From assembly GCA_025934545.1 (NCBI GenBank), contig JAICXV010000030.1, positions 1 through 9,932 on the forward strand: 9,932 nucleotides of DNA, read 5' to 3'. Position 1 is the first letter of the stretch; each line of letters opens with the position of its first letter. The translations under genes and the position numbers were made by a program. Under the pieces are notes generated by a model that was not told where the DNA came from, did not search any database, and saw nothing but the letters and a program-made list of their open reading frames with translations. Source of the DNA: Verrucomicrobiia bacterium. GTDB lineage: Bacteria; Verrucomicrobiota; Verrucomicrobiia; Limisphaerales; Palsa-1400. Shown one piece after another: positions 1 through 6,208 of this stretch.

Positions 1-94
1 AATAATCCGACATGACGCGCAGGTTGGCGTCGAGCGCGTCGGCATCGATGAGCAGAGATGGAGTGTCAACATTCGTCAGCACAGGGCTGAGCAT
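1..94 (-). CDS. PLP-dependent alanine-racemase-fold enzyme, N-terminal fragment (D-threonine aldolase/DSD1-like)
   Basis: Only the first 31 codons are inside the window; the gene continues past position 1. The translation has the pattern VDTPSLLIDADALDANLRVM near its start. This matches the opening 'DTPaLllDldaLerNi.rM' of D-threonine aldolase and D-serine dehydratase-like enzymes, which use PLP on an alanine-racemase barrel. In that family the PLP lysine lies downstream, so it cannot be checked here. The ATG at 92-94 is the first possible start: the frame is open back to a TGA near 170, with no ATG or GTG between. No Shine-Dalgarno sequence is visible. It diverges from the secreted protein at 213, sharing a roughly 118-base control region. 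A plain alanine racemase N-domain is the main alternative. Confidence 0.62.
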   Translation of the reverse strand, partial: MLSPVLTNVDTPSLLIDADALDANLRVMSDY

Positions 95-212
95 GACTGA
101 TTTTTCGATGACATGGAAGCCCCGGCCAAGGCTGATTTGGATTGACGAGAGAGACGTTGGTTCGCATCATAAATAGCGGTCCCTACTGCCCAGTTATGAC
201 CCAGAAAATCTT
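95..212. promoter_or_regulatory. divergent intergenic region
   Basis: This 118-base gap lies between two divergent starts (ATG at 94 minus, ATG at 213 plus), so it should hold both promoters. On the plus strand a TTGACG sits at 142-147 and an AT-rich CATAAA at 168-173, but the 20-base spacing is too long for a convincing sigma-70 promoter. No Shine-Dalgarno sequence precedes the ATG at 213. Confidence 0.35.
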
Positions 213-1304
213 ATGAAGAAATTAGCCATTATTGCCCTCTCCTGCGCTGCTAGCCTCGGCGCGTTTGCGTTCCCGTCGTTTGATCCGTTCGCGGATGCGA
301 CGGCCAGCGGAGGGACGTCCTATTCCCCAACGTCCAATCTTTCAGTGCAAACCAACGCCGCAGGCGAAGGTTGGTATGCTATGGCTACAGCCGCAACCGG
401 CTCGCCCGTTGCTATCGCGGGCGGTTCATTGACAGCCCCAACCAACTTGCCTTCGTCGACAGGCAACATGGTGCAATTGGTGAATCAACTCGGGCCCGGC
501 GCGAGGTTCAATATTCCGGTGACCAGCAGCAACACATTGTTCTATTCGGCCATCATTCAATTGCAGACGATCACCAGCCTGGCTGTGGCCAAAAGTGATA
601 CTCACGGCGGCGGAGCGTTTAACATGGGATTTAATAACACACAAACCGTCGGGCAAAGTGGACAGCCCACCGGCTATTCCTCGCCGCTTTACTTTGGCAG
701 CACCAACGGCGGATACATTATTGGGATTGGGCGTGGCACCTCGGGCACCGGCCGTTTTTGGGAAACCAATACGACTACGCCGCACCAGGCCGGCGAAACT
801 GTATTCGTGGTTGCGATGTATCAATTCGTGGCCGGTGTTAGCAATGACATCGCGGCGTTGTGGGTGAATCCCGACCCTTCGAGCTTTGGCGCTGGAACGG
901 CTCCAACGCCTACCGTCATTGTTGACGGCGTTAATAACGTGTCGCCCGATCCGGACGTCAATGGCGGCAGCATCCAAAGCTTTATCTTTGGCAACCGCAA
1001 TACTACCACGCCGGATGTCATGTACGTCGATGAACTGCGTTTAGGCAGAACCTGGGCGGACGTGACTCCAAGCACCAATGCGGTGGTAGTTATTCCGACG
1101 TTGAGCATTTCGACCGTTGATCCGAACACGGTCCAACTGACATGGCGCGGTGATGCGAGTGGATTTTCGCTGCAAGGCACGAGCCAAATTCTGTCGAGCG
1201 GCACACCCTGGGCAACTGTTCCGGGAACGCCAACGACATCCGGCACGAACCTCATCCAAACTGATACACTCAGCGGGATGAAGTTTTATCGCTTGATCAA
1301 GTAA
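213..1304 (+). CDS. secreted beta-rich (LamG/lectin-like) protein with verrucomicrobial C-terminal module
   Basis: This is a 363-residue exported protein of unknown function. It starts with a clear Sec signal peptide: MKK, a hydrophobic core to about residue 18, and a likely cut after AFA (residue 19). The mature chain is rich in Gly, Ser, Thr and Asn with few charged residues. The 'YVDELRLGRTWADVTP' stretch (271-286) closes a concanavalin A/LamG-like domain of a type I know from many verrucomicrobial secreted and autotransporter-like proteins. Residues 297-363 form a separate C-terminal module (LTW near 309, FYRLIK at the end) typical of secreted Verrucomicrobiota proteins. There is no PEP-CTERM tail and no catalytic motif. 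Its stop lies only 20 bases from the converging kinase stop. Carbohydrate or surface binding is only an inference from the fold. Confidence 0.78.
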   Translation: MKKLAIIALSCAASLGAFAFPSFDPFADATASGGTSYSPTSNLSVQTNAAGEGWYAMATAATGSPVAIAGGSLTAPTNLPSSTGNMVQLVNQLGPGARFNIPVTSSNTLFYSAIIQLQTITSLAVAKSDTHGGGAFNMGFNNTQTVGQSGQPTGYSSPLYFGSTNGGYIIGIGRGTSGTGRFWETNTTTPHQAGETVFVVAMYQFVAGVSNDIAALWVNPDPSSFGAGTAPTPTVIVDGVNNVSPDPDVNGGSIQSFIFGNRNTTTPDVMYVDELRLGRTWADVTPSTNAVVVIPTLSISTVDPNTVQLTWRGDASGFSLQGTSQILSSGTPWATVPGTPTTSGTNLIQTDTLSGMKFYRLIK

Positions 1305-1324
1305 CTCGAAAGTCGGCTCGACGG

Positions 1325-3622
1325 TTAAGCGCTCAACGCCATACGGGCGGCATTCGCATCTGGACTCCGATCCTCGAGGACTTCGCGGACTTTGTTCGCG
1401 AGGCTGATCGGGGAAAAGGGTTTTTCCAGGAACTTGAAGCCTTGTTCCAACACGCCGCGATTGGCGAGCGCGTCATCCGTGTATCCAGAAATAATGAGGA
1501 CTTTGGTGTCGCCGAGGGAAGCGCGGACGCGGTCGTAAAGTTCGCGACCACTCATGTTCGGCATGATGACGTCGGTGATGATCATGTCGAATTTCAGGCC
1601 GCTTTCGATCATTTTTAAAGCCTCCTGGCCATCGGTGGCCAGTTCGACATTGTAACCGCACTGCGACATAACCGTCGACGCGAGCGCGCGCACCGCCTCG
1701 TCGTCTTCCACAATCAGGATGCGTTCGTCGCCGCCGGGCAAGGCGTCGGTGTCGCTGGCATCGACTACTTTCATGATATTTTTCTCGACGCGCGGCAGAT
1801 AGATTTTGAAGGTCGTGCCGGTGCCTTGTTCGCTATAGACGCGAATGTCGCCGCCGCTTTGGCTGATAATGCCGTACGAAGTAGCGAGGCCAAGACCGGT
1901 GCCTTTGCCTACGCCTTTGGTGGTGAAGAACGGTTCGAACAGATGGGTTTTAACTTCAGGCGTCATGCCAACGCCCGTGTCGCTGATGGCCATCATCACA
2001 TACGAACCGGCTTCAAGGCCGCGATTGCGGATGACGGTCTTTTGATCAAACACGACGTTGGAAATTCGAATGGTCAGTTTGCCGCCTTGCGGCATGGCGT
2101 CGCGCGCGTTGACGGCCATGTTCAAAATGACTTGCTCGATTTGGCCCGGGTCGGCTTCGACTTTGCCGACGTTCGGATCGCAAATGGTGCGCAACTGGAT
2201 GTCTTCGCCAATCAAGCGATGGAGCATTTTTTCCATGCCCACGACGACTTCGGCGAGATCTAAGGTGCGCGGCTGGAGAACTTGCTTGCGGCTGAAAGCG
2301 AGGAGTTGGCGCGTGAGCGAGGCGGCGCGTTCAGCGGCGCGTTGAATCTGTTCGCCGTTGGAACGCAAGGGATCGGTCGGCGCGAGACGACGCAAGAGAA
2401 GGGCGCAGTAACCGGTGATAACGGTCAGCAAATTGTTGAAGTCGTGCGCAACACCGCCAGCGAGACGGCCGACGGCTTCCATTTTTTGCGATTGGCGCAG
2501 TTGTTCTTCACTGCGACGCAAGGCTTCTTCGTTGCGGCGCAATTGGGTGATGTCCTGGGCCGTGCCGAGAATTTTGATGGCTTTGCCGTCGTCGTCAAAG
2601 CTGACTTCGCCTCGACCGTGCATGACGCGTTCGGTGCGGTCGGGCAGGACGATGCGATGATCGCAATCGTATGGTTCGCCGGTTTCGACGGCGCGCTTCA
2701 AGGCGTTGCGCACTTTGTCGATGTCATCGGCATGGAGACGTTGGACACATGCGTCCATGCGCATGCCGGTGTCGGTCGGTGCGAATCCGTAGAGGCGGCG
2801 CGTTTCTTCCGACCAGGAAACTTTGTCGGTAACCAAGTCCCATTCCCAACTGCCGATGTGGGCGATTTGTTGCGCCTGGGCCAATTGGACCTGACTCTTT
2901 TTGAGTTCGATTTCAGCCTGGCGACGCTCAGCGATTTCGCGAGTCAATTCGGCGGTGCGCTCGGCGACGGTGCGTTCGATGGTTTCATTGAGAGCTTCGA
3001 GGCGGGCCTGGCGTTCGGCGACGTTTTGCATTTCGATCAAGCTTTTGCGGATGGAAATAATAAGGAACACGACTTCGAATCCGACCCAACCGGCGTGTTC
3101 GAACGAGCGCCAGATGGGCGCACTCATCACACCGTAAACGGATTGCGGCCAGAGAAAACCGCGCAAGAGATGGTCGACGTAGATCACAGCCGATGCCGAG
3201 ACGAGGACGCGCCAGTCACGATAGAACGCCAGAATGGCGAGGGAACCAAATACATGAAAATGCGTTTCGATACGGCCACCGGTTAAATGAATGAGCAACG
3301 CGGACATGAGCATCTGACCCACGGCGATGCTGTGGCGTGTCAACGTTTTGCCAGGCTGCATAAAGGCCATCGCGACCGGCACACTGGTGATGAGCGCACC
3401 GAGCAACGTTGCGGCCCAGACGTGAATGTGGATGTGACTTTCGATTCCGGCCCACGCGCGCGGTGAAATCAGGAAGGCGGCGGCGACGCCGGCGATCCAT
3501 TGAAAAATCATGAGGCGCGCGAAAACGTAGTCGGTGTGTTTGCTAATACTGAGCTGCTGTTCTTTGAACAGCTCGTCGGCGCGATGGGCGACGTTACTGT
3601 GAATGGGCATATGGGGGTTCAT
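1325..3622 (-). CDS. hybrid sensor histidine kinase (membrane sensor-PAS-HisKA-HATPase-REC)
   Basis: A 765-residue membrane hybrid kinase. Order: about six membrane segments (35-195) with histidine clusters HIHIH (63-67) and GGRIETHFHVFG (115-126); a coiled-coil linker (197-250); a PAS domain (about 255-358, AHIGSWEWD to GTAQDIT); HisKA with phospho-accepting His393 in VAHDFNN; HATPase with N-box Asn501/Asn505, G1 DTGVGM (548-553), F-box FEPFF and G2 GKGTGLGL (572-579); and a receiver with acidic EDD 639-641, phospho-Asp684, Ser712 and Lys734. There is no DNA-binding output, so the phosphate must pass to another protein or the receiver must tune the kinase. The start at 3622 is chosen because its ATG overlaps the upstream RedB-like stop as ATGA, with GAGAG six bases before it. 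A longer frame to 3694 would add 24 non-conserved residues. Translational coupling suggests a shared signal with RedB. Confidence 0.93.
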   Translation of the reverse strand: MNPHMPIHSNVAHRADELFKEQQLSISKHTDYVFARLMIFQWIAGVAAAFLISPRAWAGIESHIHIHVWAATLLGALITSVPVAMAFMQPGKTLTRHSIAVGQMLMSALLIHLTGGRIETHFHVFGSLAILAFYRDWRVLVSASAVIYVDHLLRGFLWPQSVYGVMSAPIWRSFEHAGWVGFEVVFLIISIRKSLIEMQNVAERQARLEALNETIERTVAERTAELTREIAERRQAEIELKKSQVQLAQAQQIAHIGSWEWDLVTDKVSWSEETRRLYGFAPTDTGMRMDACVQRLHADDIDKVRNALKRAVETGEPYDCDHRIVLPDRTERVMHGRGEVSFDDDGKAIKILGTAQDITQLRRNEEALRRSEEQLRQSQKMEAVGRLAGGVAHDFNNLLTVITGYCALLLRRLAPTDPLRSNGEQIQRAAERAASLTRQLLAFSRKQVLQPRTLDLAEVVVGMEKMLHRLIGEDIQLRTICDPNVGKVEADPGQIEQVILNMAVNARDAMPQGGKLTIRISNVVFDQKTVIRNRGLEAGSYVMMAISDTGVGMTPEVKTHLFEPFFTTKGVGKGTGLGLATSYGIISQSGGDIRVYSEQGTGTTFKIYLPRVEKNIMKVVDASDTDALPGGDERILIVEDDEAVRALASTVMSQCGYNVELATDGQEALKMIESGLKFDMIITDVIMPNMSGRELYDRVRASLGDTKVLIISGYTDDALANRGVLEQGFKFLEKPFSPISLANKVREVLEDRSPDANAARMALSA

Positions 3623-4233
3623 GGCGTGCTCTCGATCTGTTTGAGGTTGCATTCTTTTTGCAGGAGGCATCCGTAAACGGGAGTGTTGTTGCAACTGGTG
3701 GACACTCCGTTGGCCAACGCGATAAGCGCGCTGGCTCCGGGATTATCTCCCTCGTGGCCGCGTCCGGAAGTGATACCGCCGTGAAAGAGTAATTTGCCTT
3801 TTGGATCGAACATGACAACGTCGCCGGAGGTGCTCGAACCGAAACGCGACGCGATCGTGCTGTCGGGATCAACATGCACCTGGACGCCGGGGATGCTCGA
3901 AGCGCTACGCCATAGATCCGTTTTCGTCCAGTCCTCGGTCTCGGTCGATGGTTTCAAAAAGAAAACGTGGACGCTGACGTTTTGGGCGCAATGCGTGAGC
4001 AGACGATTGAGTTCGCTCATCGTGGCGCGAGTGCAGGGACATTTTGGATGGGCGAAGAGCAACAAGGTGCAGCGTTGCGGATCAAGAGCGACCGGTGCGT
4101 CTTTCGGAAACGAAGTTGTGGAAAGATTTTGCGGGCCGGCAGCGTTTTCGTAGGAAATGAGCAGGAGTCCACAGGTTGTTACGGCGAACAACCAAAGGAC
4201 ACATATCGTGCTGCGAATAAACGGCTTGGCCAC
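3619..4233 (-). CDS. RedB-like membrane-anchored thioredoxin-fold protein
   Basis: About 204 residues. A single N-terminal membrane anchor (about residues 9-28) is followed by a domain expected in the periplasm. That domain has a thioredoxin fold: LLLFAHPKCPCTRA with Cys65-Pro-Cys67 in place of the usual CxxC, the DLWRSA helix, a cis-Pro-type region after ATSG-like SSTSGDVVMFD (133-143), GGITSGRGHEGDN (152-164), and a late Cys in VYGCLL (189). This matches proteins I know as RedB, often next to sensor kinases; their biochemical role is poorly defined. The start is uncertain. I chose GTG at 4233 because it places the anchor at the N-terminus. In-frame ATGs at 4314, 4329 and 4386 would lengthen the protein, and the one at 4386 would run into divergent ridA. 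The stop overlaps the kinase ATG, so both are probably made from one message. Confidence 0.75.
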   Translation of the reverse strand: MAKPFIRSTICVLWLFAVTTCGLLLISYENAAGPQNLSTTSFPKDAPVALDPQRCTLLLFAHPKCPCTRATMSELNRLLTHCAQNVSVHVFFLKPSTETEDWTKTDLWRSASSIPGVQVHVDPDSTIASRFGSSTSGDVVMFDPKGKLLFHGGITSGRGHEGDNPGASALIALANGVSTSCNNTPVYGCLLQKECNLKQIESTP

Positions 4234-4319
4234 ATAGGGCTTTAAAGCAATGGATATGCCATGCGAATTCTGTGTAAAGTGTTGATGGAAAGCCCGAGCC
4301 GGAATTTTCGGCATGCGGC

Positions 4320-4348
4320 TTGACCGCATTCTTGCGAAGAGCTTCAAT
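4320..4348 (+). promoter_or_regulatory. candidate sigma-70-type promoter for ridA-rmuC
   Basis: TTGACC (4320-4325) matches the -35 consensus at five of six bases. It is 17 bases from TTCAAT (4343-4348), which matches the -10 at four of six. Transcription from it would begin near 4355, two or three bases before the ridA ATG, giving a nearly leaderless message. This is pattern matching only, and the promoter consensus of this phylum is not well known to me. Confidence 0.27.
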
Positions 4349-4357
4349 GGCTGGAGA

Positions 4358-4738
4358 ATGAAAAAAACCATCATTAAACCGGCCAAGGGCGCGCCGGCGG
4401 TCGGGCCTTACAACCACGGCGTGCGCATTGGTGACATGCTTTTTTGCGCGGGACAAATTCCCATTGAACCGGCAACGGGCAATTTAGTCACCGGCGACAT
4501 CAAAGCACAGACCGAACGCGTTCTGGAGAACGTGAAAATTATTTTGGAAGACCAAAAGCTTTCCTTCGCGAATGTGGTCAAGAGCACGGTGTTTTTGACG
4601 AACCTGGGCGACTTTGCAGGCATGAACGAAGTTTACGCTAAATATTTTACGGCAGATTTTCCGGCGCGCTCGACGATTCAAGTGGCGGCGTTGCCGAAGG
4701 GGGCGATTGTTGAGATTGAAGTTGTGGCCCATTATTAA
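4358..4738 (+). CDS. ridA: RidA family enamine/imine deaminase
   Basis: 126 residues, the usual length for the YjgF/YER057c/UK114 (RidA) family. Family members hydrolyse reactive 2-aminoacrylate and related enamines released by PLP enzymes, protecting those enzymes in the cytoplasm. Visible marks are GPYNHGVRIGDMLFCAGQIP (16-35; many members have GPYSQA here), GDIKAQTERVLENVK, FPARSTIQVAALP with the conserved substrate-binding Arg104, and the closing VEIEVVA with Glu119. The protein should form a homotrimer. The start at MKKTII is preferred over an in-frame ATG at 4313, which adds 15 residues unlike the family; GGAG lies just before the chosen ATG. Its TAA directly touches the ATG of rmuC, so the two are co-transcribed and probably translationally coupled. 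Confidence 0.93.
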   Translation: MKKTIIKPAKGAPAVGPYNHGVRIGDMLFCAGQIPIEPATGNLVTGDIKAQTERVLENVKIILEDQKLSFANVVKSTVFLTNLGDFAGMNEVYAKYFTADFPARSTIQVAALPKGAIVEIEVVAHY

Positions 4739-6115
4739 ATGAATTTTCCCCCGTTTCCCCTCGGTTTAGTTGCCGGGTGCATTTTTGGGTTGGTTATCGG
4801 TTGGGCGATTGGTTTTGTGAAAGGGCGCAAGTCAGCGCCGTTGGCCAGTGGCGACAATCGACTGGAAGAAGACCTGAAGCAACGGCTTGAACAGCGTGAA
4901 GGGGAATTGAGCCAGGCGCGCCAGCAGGTGAATCAAACGTGCATGGCGCTGGCGAAATCCGAGGCGGACCGCGAGGCTGCGCAGAAGTTTTTGGAGGACG
5001 CGCGGGCATTGCATGAGCGACATCTGGTCGAGGCCAAACAGGCGCAGGAAAAAGCGCTGGCGGATTTGCGCGACGCTTTCAAGGCGCTGAGCGTCGATGC
5101 GCTGAAACAAACGCAGCCGCAATTTCTTGAACTCGCCAAGACGACTCTCGAAAAAGTCCAGGAGTCGGCCAAAGGAGATTTGAGCAAGCGTCAGGAGGCG
5201 ATCTCGGCGGTAGTGCAGCCGTTGAAGGAACAGCTCGAGGCGTATCAACGGCGTTTGCAGCAAAGTGAAAACAACCAGGCGACGACTCTTGGCGAAGTGA
5301 AGAAGCAATTGGAAAGCCTGGCGCAAAACAGCCAGACGTTGTCGAGTGAGACGCTGCAGCTCCGGCGGGTGCTCAGTTCCAATCAGGCACGTGGACGATG
5401 GGGTGAAGAAACGTTGCGACGCGTCGTCGAAGCGGCGGGAATGAGCGCGCACTGCGATTTCAGCGAACAGACGCAATCAGGAGACGCCAACCCCGACCTG
5501 ACTGTTCACCTTCCCGGCGACCGCATCATTATTGTCGACGCGAAAGTGCCGGACCTGGACTTTCTGAGCGCAATCGACGCGGCCGATGAAGCGAAGAGGA
5601 GTGAATCGTTGGCGGCGCATGCGGCGAAATTGAAGGCAACGATCAAAGGCTTGGCCGATCGCGATTATCCGCGGCAGTTTCCGAACGCGCTCGACTACGT
5701 TGTTTTGTTTTTGCCGGCGGAATCGTTGTTTAGCGCCGCGCTGGAGGCGGATCACGATTTGATCATTTGGGCGGCGCAGAAACAGATCATGTTGGCAACG
5801 CCGGCATCGTTAATTGCGCTGTTGCGCGCAGTCAGTGTGAGCTGGCAGCAGCATGCGCAGACGGAAAACGCGCGGGAAATTGCGGCGAGCGCGCAGGAGC
5901 TTTTTGCGCGTGTCGTGAAGTTCACGGAGCATTTCGAAAAAATCCGATCGGGATTGGAGCAGGCGTCGAAGGCTTATAACGACGCCGTGGGCAGTTACGA
6001 AACGCGCGTGCGGCCAAGCGGCGAGAAATTGTTGAAGCTGGGCGGCGATGTGAGCGGGAAAGCGTTGGCTAATGTTCCGCCGATCGACACGATGTTGCGG
6101 CTGCCGCCGTCGTAA
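4739..6115 (+). CDS. rmuC: DNA recombination protein RmuC
   Basis: 458 residues, typical for RmuC. It has an N-terminal membrane anchor (about 7-27), a long coiled coil rich in Glu, Gln, Lys and Ala (about 40-210), then the RmuC domain (about 208-435). The domain carries LRRVLSSNQARGRWGE (208-223), NPDLTVHLPGDRIIIVDAK (251-269), LDYVVLFLPAE (318-328) and IMLATPASLIALLR (350-363). Asp253 and the DAK at 267-269 fit the PD-(D/E)xK nuclease-like core proposed for the family. RmuC limits inversions and other rearrangements at short repeats in E. coli, though its mechanism is unsettled. The ATG follows the ridA stop with no gap and has no Shine-Dalgarno sequence of its own, so ribosomes finishing ridA probably re-initiate. 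It converges on the sigma factor gene. Confidence 0.93.
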   Translation: MNFPPFPLGLVAGCIFGLVIGWAIGFVKGRKSAPLASGDNRLEEDLKQRLEQREGELSQARQQVNQTCMALAKSEADREAAQKFLEDARALHERHLVEAKQAQEKALADLRDAFKALSVDALKQTQPQFLELAKTTLEKVQESAKGDLSKRQEAISAVVQPLKEQLEAYQRRLQQSENNQATTLGEVKKQLESLAQNSQTLSSETLQLRRVLSSNQARGRWGEETLRRVVEAAGMSAHCDFSEQTQSGDANPDLTVHLPGDRIIIVDAKVPDLDFLSAIDAADEAKRSESLAAHAAKLKATIKGLADRDYPRQFPNALDYVVLFLPAESLFSAALEADHDLIIWAAQKQIMLATPASLIALLRAVSVSWQQHAQTENAREIAASAQELFARVVKFTEHFEKIRSGLEQASKAYNDAVGSYETRVRPSGEKLLKLGGDVSGKALANVPPIDTMLRLPPS

Positions 6116-6155
6116 GGTTTTGGAAGGACGGCAATTTTCATTTTCGTCGTGATGG

Positions 6156-6185
6156 AAAAAAATCCAAAGCGCCGGACGGCGGCGC
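6156..6185 (-). terminator. candidate intrinsic terminator of the sigma factor gene
   Basis: Read on the minus strand, a GC stem (CGGCGC at 6180-6185 paired with 6169-6174, five-base loop) is followed by TTTGGA and a run of seven T (6156-6162). It begins 23 bases after the sigma factor stop. The six-pair stem is short but all G/C. It has no T-run on the plus strand, so it would not serve rmuC. Confidence 0.5.
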
Positions 6186-6208
6186 ATTCCAAGACGCTGG
6201 CGCGCTCC

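Noticed and set aside
426..977. Open frame on the minus strand antisense to the secreted protein
   Set aside because: Arg/His-rich peptide without domain features; the plus-strand gene has a signal peptide and a recognisable end module.
1305..1324. Terminator between the converging secreted-protein and kinase genes
   Set aside because: The 20-base gap shows no stable stem followed by a T-run on either strand.
2282..3286. Long open frame on the plus strand antisense to the histidine kinase
   Set aside because: The opposite frame encodes a complete kinase with every catalytic box. The plus-strand product has no recognisable domain and reflects codon bias in the third position.
4234..4386. N-terminal extension of the RedB-like protein to ATG 4386
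   Set aside because: It would overlap the start of divergent ridA by 29 bases and put the membrane anchor 60 residues in. ATG 4314 or 4329 remain possible, so the start is only moderately sure.
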